This document shows positions 43,565-52,384 of a DNA stretch of 64,000 nucleotides, piece after piece. Numbering within the stretch: position 1 is the stretch's first letter; every line of letters starts with the position of its first letter. A program made the translations under genes and the position numbers. Location: positions 186,001-250,000 of the forward strand of contig CAWEAS010000028.1 in the NCBI GenBank assembly GCA_963807015.1. The letters run 5' to 3'. This DNA comes from JAJPKK01 sp963807015 (GTDB taxonomy: Bacteria > Pseudomonadota > Alphaproteobacteria > Rhizobiales > Xanthobacteraceae). The notes beneath the pieces are model-generated. The model did not search any database. It saw only the letters and a program-made list of their open reading frames with translations, and was not told the DNA's origin.

Positions 43565-44914
43565 TCAAACTGTAGTTTCGGGTCGATCGGAATAATAGAC
43601 GTTCGATAACATGCGGGATGTAGCATAAATCGCTACGCCGGCAACCATCATTGCAAGACCAGCCAGCGACTGCACCGGCCAATTCGTCACGAGGTAGTAC
43701 ATCATGAACCCGGCGACCGCGAGAAAGATCAGCGGCGTCAACGGGTAACCCCATGCGCGATAAGGGCGCGGCAGCGCCGGATCGGTGATCCGCATCTTGA
43801 TCACGCCGAGCACTGCGAAAAATGAACATAATGTCAGGCTGAACTGGATGAAATCCAACACCTCCTCGAAGCTCTGCGTCAGCAGCAGCAAACTCGCGAC
43901 GACAAGCTGGAACAGGATCGCGATCGCCGGCACGCCCGCCTTTGATTTGCGCGCGAACACGCGCAGCAACGGCATGTCCTCGCCCATGGTCATGGTCACG
44001 CGCGGGCCGATCCACATCATGGCGCTGATGGACGACACCAGTCCGAGGCATATCAGCGCGCCGACGATGCGCCCGCCGAATTCGCCGAACACATGGGTGC
44101 CCGCGACCATGGCGACATTGAGCTGGCCGGACAACTCGGAGATCGGCGTCGTGGCGAGGAAGACCGCGTTGAGGGCGACGTACAGCAGGATCACGATCGA
44201 CGTGCCGATCAGAAGTGCGCGCGGCAGGTTGCGAACCGGGTCGCGGATCTCGCCGATGATGTAGGTCGCGCCGTTCCAGCCCGAGTAGGAATACATCACG
44301 AACACGAGACTGATGGCGAACGGTGCGCTCGTCATGAGCGTCAGGTCGGCCGCGCTCGGGGCAAACGAGATCGGCTGGCGGGTCCCGAATGCGATGCCCG
44401 CCACCAGGAAGGCGACGATGAGCACGATCTTGAGGCCGGTCCAGATATTGTGGAACGTGCTGCCGTGCCGCAGTCCGGTGAGATGCACGAGCGACACCAG
44501 CCAGATGACGGCGAGGCCCAGGAGCAGCGGCGGAGCGCCGGGCCAGACCGATTTGAAGTAGACGCCGAACGCCATCGCCGCGAGCGCGACCGGGGCTGCA
44601 AACCCGACTGTCGCCGACAGCCAGCCCGCCATGAAGCCGAACGCGGGATGATAGGTGCGACGGAGAAAGTTGTACTCACCGCTCGAGCGCGGAAACATCG
44701 CCGCAAGCTCGGCGTATGAGATCGCCCCGGAAATCGCGGCTATTCCGCCGACGATCCATAACATCAGGAGCGAGAAGCCCGAGGTGATGTCCTTCACCTG
44801 GAAGCCGAGGCTGGTGAAGACGCCGACGCCGATCATGTCGGCAACGACAATCGCTGTTGCCGTCACGCCCGAGACCTTCGCGGCAGACGCGCCGCTTGCA
44901 ACCTCGTCGGTCAT
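43565..44914 (-). CDS. APC-family amino-acid/polyamine permease
   Basis: A 449-residue inner-membrane transporter with 12 helices. The start has the APC pattern SGVTATAIVVADMIGVGVFTS, LGFQV, and the glycine-rich helix GAISYAELAAMFPRSSGEYN. Later come GWNGATYIIGEIRDPVRNLP and AMMWIGPRVTMTMGEDMP, both typical of amino-acid transporters. It is divergent from the SGNH hydrolase gene at 45126. The substrate could be an amino acid or polyamine. Only 16 bp separate it from the exported-protein gene, suggesting one transcript. Confidence 0.88.
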   Translation of the reverse strand: MTDEVASGASAAKVSGVTATAIVVADMIGVGVFTSLGFQVKDITSGFSLLMLWIVGGIAAISGAISYAELAAMFPRSSGEYNFLRRTYHPAFGFMAGWLSATVGFAAPVALAAMAFGVYFKSVWPGAPPLLLGLAVIWLVSLVHLTGLRHGSTFHNIWTGLKIVLIVAFLVAGIAFGTRQPISFAPSAADLTLMTSAPFAISLVFVMYSYSGWNGATYIIGEIRDPVRNLPRALLIGTSIVILLYVALNAVFLATTPISELSGQLNVAMVAGTHVFGEFGGRIVGALICLGLVSSISAMMWIGPRVTMTMGEDMPLLRVFARKSKAGVPAIAILFQLVVASLLLLTQSFEEVLDFIQFSLTLCSFFAVLGVIKMRITDPALPRPYRAWGYPLTPLIFLAVAGFMMYYLVTNWPVQSLAGLAMMVAGVAIYATSRMLSNVYYSDRPETTV

Positions 44915-45125
44915 TGAAGTTTTGTCCCCCGTCGGATGCCATAACAATGACGGCAGTGAAAATCCAACGGTTTTTGGGTTTGGGCGGCACGAAACGGCTT
45001 GACTGTCGCTGCTTTGCCTCGTTAGCGGAAAGTGCCGGCGATTTCAGAACGGTTTATACCGACCCGCGGTCCGCCTGCCACATGCAGGCCGCCGCCGAGA
45101 CAAGACGCGGTGGGGGGCGTATTTC

Positions 45126-45959
45126 ATGTTGTATCGATCGGGGACGCGGTCCTTGAAGCGCGGATTTGGCAGCTGCAAATCCATTCATCTCGGCCAAGCC
45201 GTCATTGCCTGCCTCGCGGTTTGGTATCTCTCGATCGTAGCGCCGGCGGTTGCCGCCGAACCGAAGGTCAAGATCGCCTTTGCCGGTGATTCGCTCGTCG
45301 ACAATTACTGGGCCGGCGTGTCGCGGCTCGTCGGCGCCGATGCCTGCCTCAAAACCAGGCTCGAGATTGGCCGCTTTGCCCATAATGGTACCGGACTATC
45401 CCGCGGCGACCGCCTTTACTGGCCACGCGAGATCAAGAAGATCGGCGATACGTTCAAACCCAACCTGTTTGTGATTTCGATCGGGCTCAACGATCGGCAG
45501 TTCATCGTCGATGCAACCGGAGCACGTACCGCGTGGGGCTCGCCAAACTGGACCCAGAAATATCGCGAGGAGCTCGACGAATTCCTGAAGTCGGCGGCTG
45601 GCGGCGGGGCTGCGGTCATGCTCATCGGGCTTCCCGGCATGCGCGATAACACTGAGAACCGCGACGCGGCTGAAAAGAACAAGATGTTTGCCGATGCCGT
45701 CGCCGCGATGAATACGGTGAAAGTGCAATATGTCTCGCCGTGGCGGGTCAATGGGGCGGGAGCTGCCGACACCTTCGCGTCGTTCGGCCCCGACAAGAAC
45801 GGACGGTTCGTGCAGATCAGAACGCCGGACGGTGAGCATTTCACCACCGCCGGAGAGGATATCATTGCGGCCTATGTCTATCCGAAGATCGCGGCGACTC
45901 TCGCCGATATGGGCATCCGCATCGACTGCTCCAATGTGATGACGAAGGAAGATCGTTGA
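45126..45959 (+). CDS. Exported SGNH hydrolase (DUF459-like), first copy
   Basis: A 277-residue protein with a signal or anchor helix (AVIACLAVWYLSIVAPAVAA) and an SGNH domain. The nucleophile is Ser56 in AFAGDSLVDN, the block III Asn is in SIGLNDRQF and the catalytic Asp235 and His238 are in PDGEHFT. Such enzymes add or remove acyl groups on polysaccharides in the periplasm. It lies 56 bp before the MBOAT gene on the same strand, the usual order in O-acetylation modules. GGGGGG is found before the ATG. Confidence 0.8.
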   Translation: MLYRSGTRSLKRGFGSCKSIHLGQAVIACLAVWYLSIVAPAVAAEPKVKIAFAGDSLVDNYWAGVSRLVGADACLKTRLEIGRFAHNGTGLSRGDRLYWPREIKKIGDTFKPNLFVISIGLNDRQFIVDATGARTAWGSPNWTQKYREELDEFLKSAAGGGAAVMLIGLPGMRDNTENRDAAEKNKMFADAVAAMNTVKVQYVSPWRVNGAGAADTFASFGPDKNGRFVQIRTPDGEHFTTAGEDIIAAYVYPKIAATLADMGIRIDCSNVMTKEDR

Positions 45960-46015
45960 CGTCATTTCCGCAAACATAGGCACCGCACGCCGCAAGGAGG
46001 CGCGAACGCGCGCAC

Positions 46016-47437
46016 ATGCTGTTTCCGACCATCGAATTCGCGGTTTTCTTTGCCGTTGTTTTTCCGATTACTTGGCTGCTCAATTCGCATAACACCTGGA
46101 AAAAATGGTTCCTGGTGGCGGCGAGCTATTTTTTCTATGCGTCTTGGCGAGTCGACTTCACGCTGCTTCTGTTTGCAAGCTCGCTCGGCAATTATATGGC
46201 CGGGCTCGCGCTAGGCCGGCTTGCTGACGGCGCGCTGCGCCGCGCGGTGTTGGTGGCCGCGATCGCAGGCAATCTCGCCGTGCTGGGGTATTTCAAATAC
46301 TACAACTTTCTCGCCGCTTCGCTCATCAATTTATTTGCGGGGCTGGGGTTTAACGTCGACATCAGCTTCATCGAGGTCGCGCTGCCGATTGCCATCTCAT
46401 TCCTGACGTTTCATGCACTGTCGTACATCATCGACGTCTACCGGCGCGTGCTCAAACCGACGACATCGCTTGTCGACATTCTGCTCTACATCAGCTTCTT
46501 TCCCCATCTGATCGCGGGCCCGATCGTGCGCGCCGACAAGTTCCTGGCCCAGACCCGCAAGCCCTGCGACCCGGCAACCATTCGGCTTGGCCAAAGCGTC
46601 TTTCTGATCGTCGGCGGGGTGTTCAAGAAGGTCATCGTCGCGAATTATCTTGCGACCGAGTTTGTCGACGGCGTGTTCCGCGCGCCATCCGATTTTTCAA
46701 GCCCCGACCTCATCTTCGCCATGTATGCCTATGCGCTCGAGATCTATTGCGATTTCAGCGCATATACCGACATTGCGATCGGTGTCGCCAATCTGCTCGG
46801 CTACGAGTTTCCGCAGAACTTCAACTATCCCTATCGGGCTTTGTCGCTACAGGATTTCTGGCGCCGCTGGCACATGTCGCTGTCGAGCTGGTTGCGCGAC
46901 TACCTCTATATTCCGCTGGGAGGTAATCGCGGTGGCGGATTCGCGACCGCCCGCAACATCATGATCACGATGGCGCTTGGCGGGCTGTGGCACGGGGCGA
47001 GCTGGAATTTTTTGGTTTGGGGCATCCTTCATGGCGGGGCGCTCGTGACCGAGCGGGTGTTCGGACAGATCAGCCACGATCGCACCGGCCATGTCCGTTC
47101 CTCGCTCGCCGTAGCGCTCGGATGGTTCGTCACCCTTCAGTTCGTCTGCTTCACCTGGGTGTTCTTCCGCTCGCCATCGACCGAAGCTTCCTTCGCCTAT
47201 TTCTCCACTTTGTTCTCCGGAGAGAAGTGGAGCACCACCATCACGCCGTTCGTCGCCGTGGTGTTCGTACTCGGAGCACTGTCGCATATCTTTCCGCCGC
47301 GCTGGTTCGACGCGCTGGAAGCGCGATACGATGCGGCTTCGCTTCCGGTGAAAGTGCTGGTGCCGTTCGTGGTGATCTACCTCGTCGCCATCGCGGCGCC
47401 GAGCGGCATCGCGCCGTTCATCTACTTCCAGTTCTGA
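46016..47437 (+). CDS. MBOAT membrane O-acyltransferase (AlgI/DltB-like)
   Basis: A 473-residue multi-pass enzyme that passes acyl groups across the inner membrane for attachment to a polymer. The signatures are FFPHLIAGPIVRADKFLAQ, LSLQDFWRRWHMSLSSWLRD and YIPLGGNRGGG, and the catalytic His326 is in GLWHGASWNFLVWG. AGGAGG lies upstream. The genes around it encode SGNH proteins that could finish the transfer in the periplasm, as AlgJ/AlgX do with AlgI. No glycosyltransferase gene is present, so the polymer is made elsewhere. Confidence 0.93.
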   Translation: MLFPTIEFAVFFAVVFPITWLLNSHNTWKKWFLVAASYFFYASWRVDFTLLLFASSLGNYMAGLALGRLADGALRRAVLVAAIAGNLAVLGYFKYYNFLAASLINLFAGLGFNVDISFIEVALPIAISFLTFHALSYIIDVYRRVLKPTTSLVDILLYISFFPHLIAGPIVRADKFLAQTRKPCDPATIRLGQSVFLIVGGVFKKVIVANYLATEFVDGVFRAPSDFSSPDLIFAMYAYALEIYCDFSAYTDIAIGVANLLGYEFPQNFNYPYRALSLQDFWRRWHMSLSSWLRDYLYIPLGGNRGGGFATARNIMITMALGGLWHGASWNFLVWGILHGGALVTERVFGQISHDRTGHVRSSLAVALGWFVTLQFVCFTWVFFRSPSTEASFAYFSTLFSGEKWSTTITPFVAVVFVLGALSHIFPPRWFDALEARYDAASLPVKVLVPFVVIYLVAIAAPSGIAPFIYFQF

Positions 47438-47445
47438 GGGATCGC

Positions 47446-47727
47446 ATGTCGGACGAAAACGCGAACAGCGGAATTCAAACGCCGCCGCCCGCGCATCATC
47501 TGCGCACCGCGGCGATCGTCATCTATGCGTTTCTGGCGCTTCTCGTCATCACCATCCCGCAAGGTCCCGTGAACTGGCTGCACGACATGAATTCCAACCC
47601 GGCGCAGGAGGCGTTGCTGCGGGGCGCTGAGTTCCTCCAGGAGGCCTCGCAACAAACCGGCCTCGCGGTGCCCTATCAGAGGGCACGCTCGCTCTTTTTC
47701 ATGCTGACGGGGAAGGAGGAGAACTAA
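47446..47727 (+). CDS. Small single-helix membrane protein (93 residues)
   Basis: The protein starts MSDENANSGIQTPPPAHHLR, has one helix (TAAIVIYAFLALLVITIP) and a periplasmic-type tail with LRGAEFLQEASQQTGLAVPY. It begins 8 bp after the MBOAT stop. The position is like that of the small anchor proteins that follow MBOAT enzymes in some acetylation clusters. I know of no named family. It probably links the acyltransferase with an SGNH protein. Confidence 0.65.
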   Translation: MSDENANSGIQTPPPAHHLRTAAIVIYAFLALLVITIPQGPVNWLHDMNSNPAQEALLRGAEFLQEASQQTGLAVPYQRARSLFFMLTGKEEN

Positions 47728-47943
47728 TCCCGCGGCCCGCAGTTGTGGAGCGAGGACGCGAAAATCTTAACGAGGCGGTACTTCATTGTGGCGAAAGCCC
47801 GGCAAATTCCGGCCCAATATCCGTGGCCGCTGAGGGCCATGAAAGTCTTGGGAACGAAAGTCCTGGGAACGCGGCCACTTAATACTTTTTTGACCACAAT
47901 TCTCCTAAACACTGGTACCGCATCCACGGGGGCGCGGGGGTTG

Positions 47944-48720
47944 ATGCATCAATTGCGATTCGTGGTCGTTGGGCTAGTAGCGCTGGCGTTGCCGGTGCAG
48001 GCCGACGCGGCAGGCTATGTACTTGGCGACAGCATCGGCGAGGGCGTCGCGATCGCGTCCAGCCTGAAAGGCTTGGCGAAGATCGGCATCCATATCCGCG
48101 GGCCGAAGGCGCTGGCGCAGATCGAGCAGACGCCGCGCGGGGCGACCGTTTTCATCGTGCTCGGCACCAACGATGCCGAAGGCAGCATCAAGAACATCGC
48201 CAAGAGCATCGACGATATCGTCGCCGCCGGGCAGCGCAAAGACCTCAACATGACCTGGATTGGGCCGCCCTGCGTGCGCAAATCCTGGGACACCCGCGCG
48301 CGCGAGCTCGACGAGATTTTGCGCAACCAGCTTGCGGGAACCGCGGTGAAATATGTGAGCATGCGCGATACGCGCCTCTGCTCGGGCACCTTTCATGAGC
48401 CCGACGGCATTCATCTCACCATGAAGGGCTACCACTACATGTGGGACAAGGTCCGTGCCGAGGTCGGCAATTCCGACACCGCGGTGGCGGCGGCCGGTGC
48501 GGACCAGAAGGGCGCGATTGCAAACGGTGAGGCCACAAGTTCCGTTCAGGCGCCAACATCACCGCGATCGTCAGCGCGGCCGCGGACCCGCGTCGCTGAA
48601 ATCGTCGGAACGCAAGGGGTCGGCGCCACGGTGCCGGCCGCCCGCCGCCTGGTTATGGAGGTTCATGTTCCGCCTGCGGTACCGTCGGCTCCGCTGGTGT
48701 GGATCCGGGCGAGAGATTAG
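47944..48720 (+). CDS. Exported SGNH hydrolase, second copy
   Basis: A 258-residue protein. The signal peptide LRFVVVGLVALALPVQADAA is followed by the nucleophile Ser30 in YVLGDSIGEGVA, a block III motif GTNDAEGS, and the catalytic Asp154 and His157 in PDGIHLT. The C-terminal 90 residues are low in complexity and may be disordered. An upstream ATG at 47839 in the same frame is rejected because the signal peptide begins at 47944. It lies downstream of the small membrane protein gene and probably acts on the same polymer as the MBOAT enzyme. Confidence 0.75.
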   Translation: MHQLRFVVVGLVALALPVQADAAGYVLGDSIGEGVAIASSLKGLAKIGIHIRGPKALAQIEQTPRGATVFIVLGTNDAEGSIKNIAKSIDDIVAAGQRKDLNMTWIGPPCVRKSWDTRARELDEILRNQLAGTAVKYVSMRDTRLCSGTFHEPDGIHLTMKGYHYMWDKVRAEVGNSDTAVAAAGADQKGAIANGEATSSVQAPTSPRSSARPRTRVAEIVGTQGVGATVPAARRLVMEVHVPPAVPSAPLVWIRARD

Positions 48721-48884
48721 AGGGAGCCGCGCGCGCGTAAACGCGTCGCCGGCTGCGCAGGTTTGATTCGGGACGGCGCTAGCTGCTAGAGGCTGGCGCC
48801 GATTGCCAGTTTCGTCGCAATTGGCGACAACGGTCCGATCGACCGACCGAGGAGCGTGCTCAAAATTGATGCAGACTCAATACA

Positions 48885-50615
48885 ATGAATGATCTGCACA
48901 ACCATCGACCCACTATTGTGGCCGGCTTGGCGAGCGGCGCATGCGTGGCGGTTGTCGTCATCGCGGTGGCTGCGCTCCTGCGTTCGCCCGAAGACACGGC
49001 ACCGCGCGAAACCTCGACACCGAACACGCGACCGACAGCCATCCAACAGCCGACACCTACCGAACGCACAACGGCCGCGCCTGCAACTCCAACCGTCGTT
49101 TCGGCGCCGTCCGCCGTACGGATCACCAAGTCCGATCGGTTGATCGTGCCGTCGAGCTCGGCGGCAGGCTCGGCAGGGCCGCGCCTCGCTGCGGTGCCGT
49201 CGCCCGAGCCGCAGAGCACTCCGCGCGTTGCCGCCCCTGTTGCCGCCGCTCCTGTTGTCGCTGCGCCAGTTGCAGCGCCGCCGCGAGACGCCGGCCCCGA
49301 AGCCGTCGGGCGGCCCGATCAAGTCAATGCGCCGGAGGCTCAGCCCGCGGCGCCGGCCGAGACAGCCGGTGCCTACGTAACGGCAAGCGCCACAAATCCA
49401 ACGACGTCGCGACGTGCGGTCGGCGGCCCTCAACCGGGGCCGCAGGGCCTCGTCATTCTCCAGATCGGCGACAGCCATACCTCGGCGGATTTTCTCAGCG
49501 GTGAACTGCGGCGCCGGCTCCAGCAGCGCTACGGCAACGGCGGCCCGGGCTACATCACCGCGGGCCGACCGCATATCGGCGTGCGCAGCGCCTCGGTGAA
49601 GCTTGGGATGTCGTCGGGCTGGAGCTATCACGCCATCCAGAAGTCCAGCAATATCCAGGAATTCTGGCTATCGGGATTCAACACCGTCACGAGCCAGTCG
49701 GGCGAGACTCTCTCGTTCACATCGGACACTCCGATGGTGTTCGATTCAGTCGAGATCGAAGCGCTGCGCCAGCCCGGCGGCGGCTCGTTCGACATCAGCT
49801 TCGACGGCGCCGTCAAGGCAAGTTACGACCTCAACGCCCAGAAACCCGAGCCGCTGGTGCTGCGCCTGAGCCCCGACGGCGTGCCCACCGATCGGGTCCG
49901 CCAGATCGAGATCCGCACCCAAGGCGAGGGCACGGTCAGCATCGCCAGCATCGCCATCTACAACCGGCAATCGGGTGTAACGTACAACAGCATCGGCTAT
50001 CCGGGCGCCACCATCGATCTTCTCAACAAATTCGATCAGGCGCTGATGGCCGATGATCTTCGCCGGCTCAATCCGCACATCGTTGTTGTCTCGTTCGGCA
50101 CCAACGAGGCGTCGAAGCCCAATCTCGATGCCGCCCGTTACGAGCAGAACTACGAGAAGGCGCTCGGCAAGATCAAATCCGCCCTGCCGGATGCCCAAAT
50201 CGTGCTCATCGGGCCGCCCGACGGCGCCGAGCGCGGGCCGCACTGCTCGGGCAAGGCTTCGCCCGAGACTGCCTGCCATCCAGCCCCGCCCATGGACGCG
50301 ACGCCGGTTGAAGGCGCATCATCATCGAAGGGCCACGAATGCGATTGGCACGTGCTGCCGAAGCTTGAAATGATCCGCGCGGTCGAGCGCAAGATCGCCG
50401 AACGGCACGGCTACGTTTACTGGAATTGGGCGTCGATCATGCCGAAGGAGTGCGGATCGCACACCTGGGCCACGGCGTCACCGCCGTTGATGGCGCCGGA
50501 CCACGTCCATTTCACGCTGAGCGGCTATAACAAGAGCGCCGAGCAGTTCATGGATGTGCTGGTGCCCCTGATCGACAAACTGTCGGCCAAGTCCGCCATC
50601 GTCTCGAATAATTGA
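48885..50615 (+). CDS. Membrane-anchored SGNH hydrolase, third and largest copy
   Basis: A 576-residue protein with an N-terminal helix (IVAGLASGACVAVVVIAVAA), a Pro/Ala-rich linker of about 150 residues and a large SGNH domain. Ser197 is in VILQIGDSHTSADF and the Asn motif is in VVVSFGTNEASKP. Asp539 and His542 are in PDHVHFTLSGYNKSAEQFM. An insertion in the middle has beta-sandwich character (about residues 255-360), as in AlgJ/PatB-like and peptidoglycan O-acetylesterase relatives. It probably moves or removes acetyl groups at the cell surface. Confidence 0.8.
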   Translation: MNDLHNHRPTIVAGLASGACVAVVVIAVAALLRSPEDTAPRETSTPNTRPTAIQQPTPTERTTAAPATPTVVSAPSAVRITKSDRLIVPSSSAAGSAGPRLAAVPSPEPQSTPRVAAPVAAAPVVAAPVAAPPRDAGPEAVGRPDQVNAPEAQPAAPAETAGAYVTASATNPTTSRRAVGGPQPGPQGLVILQIGDSHTSADFLSGELRRRLQQRYGNGGPGYITAGRPHIGVRSASVKLGMSSGWSYHAIQKSSNIQEFWLSGFNTVTSQSGETLSFTSDTPMVFDSVEIEALRQPGGGSFDISFDGAVKASYDLNAQKPEPLVLRLSPDGVPTDRVRQIEIRTQGEGTVSIASIAIYNRQSGVTYNSIGYPGATIDLLNKFDQALMADDLRRLNPHIVVVSFGTNEASKPNLDAARYEQNYEKALGKIKSALPDAQIVLIGPPDGAERGPHCSGKASPETACHPAPPMDATPVEGASSSKGHECDWHVLPKLEMIRAVERKIAERHGYVYWNWASIMPKECGSHTWATASPPLMAPDHVHFTLSGYNKSAEQFMDVLVPLIDKLSAKSAIVSNN

Positions 50616-50677
50616 ACGCGTATCTTTTGGCGCCGCGACCCGGTCACAGCCGGGTGACTGCGTCTATAATCCTACTC

Positions 50678-50770
50678 CCGTAGCCCGGATGGAGCGCAGC
50701 GAAATCCGGGAGCAGTCTTGCGTTCGACGCGGGGTCCCCAGATTTCGCTGCGCGCCATCCGGGCTACGGG
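50678..50770. repeat. REP-like inverted repeat directly upstream of selA
   Basis: CCCGTAGCCCGGATGGAGCG pairs with CGCCATCCGGGCTACGGG at the other end around inner arms GAAATCCGGG and CCAGATTTCG. It is the same family as the copies at 15800 and 36481. The selA ATG at 50773 comes three bases after it. Confidence 0.8.
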
Positions 50771-50772
50771 AA

Positions 50773-52216
50773 ATGCGAGCCGTGTCGCAGTTCAATGAAA
50801 CACTACGGCGGTTGCCGTCGGTCGACGAAGTCCTGAACACCCCGATCGCGGCCGTCGCCGTGGATCGGTTCGGCCGGTCGGCTGCCGTCGCCGCCGTACG
50901 TCGTGCGCTCGACCAGACGCGCGCTGCGGCTCGCGCCGGCGGGGGCGATGGCGATCGAAGTCGAGGCCGTCGCCGACGCGATCGCGGCCTTGGCGCTTGC
51001 CCGCCTCGAAGAAGAGGCACGGCCCAATGTGCGCGCGGTTTTCAACCTCACCGGCACCGTGCTGCACACCAATCTTGGGCGCGCGGTCCTCGCCGAAGCT
51101 GCCGTCGCGGCGGCGACCACGGCGATGCGGCAGGCGATCGCGCTCGAATTCGACCTCGCGACCGGCCGGCGCGGCGAGCGCGACAACATCGTGCGCGATC
51201 TCGTGCGCGAATTGACGGGCGGCGAGGACGCCACCATCGTCAACAACAACGCGGCTGCCGTGCTTCTCGTGCTCAACACCCTGGCGAAGGGCCGCGAGAC
51301 GGTGGTCTCCCGCGGCGAGTTGATCGAGATCGGCGGCGCCTTCCGTATGCCCGATATCATGGCACGCGCCGGCACGAAGCTTATCGAGGTCGGCACCACG
51401 AACCGCACGCATCTCGCCGACTATGTCGCGGCGCTCGGGCCGCGCACCGGCCTCGTGCTCAAGGTGCACACTTCGAACTACCGGATTTCCGGCTTCACCG
51501 CCGAGGTCGCGATTGGTGCCCTGGCGGTGCCGGCGCGGGAGCACGGCGTGCCGCTGGTCGACGATCTCGGCTCAGGCACGCTGGTCGATCTCGCCCGCTT
51601 CGGCCTTGCCCATGAGCCGACGGTCGCCGAAGCGATCGCCGACGGCGCCGACCTCGTCACCTTTTCCGGCGACAAGCTCCTCGGCGGACCGCAGGCGGGC
51701 TTCATCGTCGGCCGCAAGGATTTGATCGCACGGATCAACCGCAATCCGATGAAGCGCGCGCTGCGGGTCGACAAGGTGCGCCTCGCGGCAATCGAAGCGA
51801 CCTTGCGCCTTTACCGCGACCCTGACCGGCTCGCCGAGCGGCTGCCGACGCTGCGTGTGCTCGCGCGGCCGCACGCCGACATCGTTGCGCAAGCGCACCG
51901 CCTGGAGCCCGCCGCCGCCGCGGCTCTAGCGCCGCACTTCACCGTTACGGCAATCGACTGCGCAAGCCAGATCGGCTCGGGCGCGCTGCCGCTCGAAACG
52001 GTGCCGAGCGCCGGCCTCGCCGCGCGGCCGGCGCGCCCGCGCGCCCGCGCGCTCGCTGACCTCGCGGCGGCGCTGCGCCGCCTGCCGATCCCCGTCGTCG
52101 GGCGCATCGAAGACCAGGCGTTGCTTCTTGACCTGCGTTGCCTCGAAGACGAGGCCGCATTCACGGCCAATCTTGCCGGCCTCAAGGAAGCGCTCGATAA
52201 ACCGCCGGCGCCGTAG
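50773..52216 (+). CDS. selA: L-seryl-tRNA(Sec) selenium transferase, with a +1 frameshift
   Basis: SelA converts seryl-tRNA(Sec) to selenocysteinyl-tRNA with PLP. The N-terminal domain (SQFNETLRRLPSVDEVLNTP) starts at 50773 and the rest lies in the next frame. The five-G run at 50941-50945 holds one G too many, and removing it joins GG to AMAIEVEAVADA. The rejoined protein has about 480 residues. The PLP lysine is Lys301 in FSGDKLLGGPQAG, and NLTGTVLHTNLGRA and VNNNAAAVLLVLNTLA are typical. No selB, tRNA-Sec or Sec-protein gene is in the window. Both ends touch repeats (50678-50770 and 52212-52340), and the stop TAG is inside the right one. Confidence 0.88.
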
Positions 52217-52340
52217 GGTGGGCAAAGCGAAGCGTGCCCACCACACCGATTCCATTCGCACCGACGCCGAACGTGGGCACGGCGGAAAGAACACCTTGCG
52301 AAAATCCTAACGCGCCGGCCGCCTTTGCCCACCCTACGCA
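52212..52340. repeat. Intergenic inverted repeat (CGTAGGGTGGGC type)
   Basis: The arms CCGTAGGGTGGGCAAAGCG (left) and CTTTGCCCACCCTACG (right) frame inner copies of GTGCCCACC and GGTGGGCAC-like sequence. The first bases contain the selA stop codon. A similar element is found throughout Bradyrhizobium-related genomes. It probably arrived after selA was in place. Confidence 0.8.
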
Positions 52341-52384
52341 ATACGCAGCGCGGGCCTTGTGCCGGCCGCCGGGGCGTGACGCGC

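Noticed and set aside
50638..50655. ACCCGG/CCGGGT hairpin after the third SGNH gene as a terminator
   Set aside because: Six-base stem without a T-run. The large repeat at 50678 is a better candidate for ending transcription.
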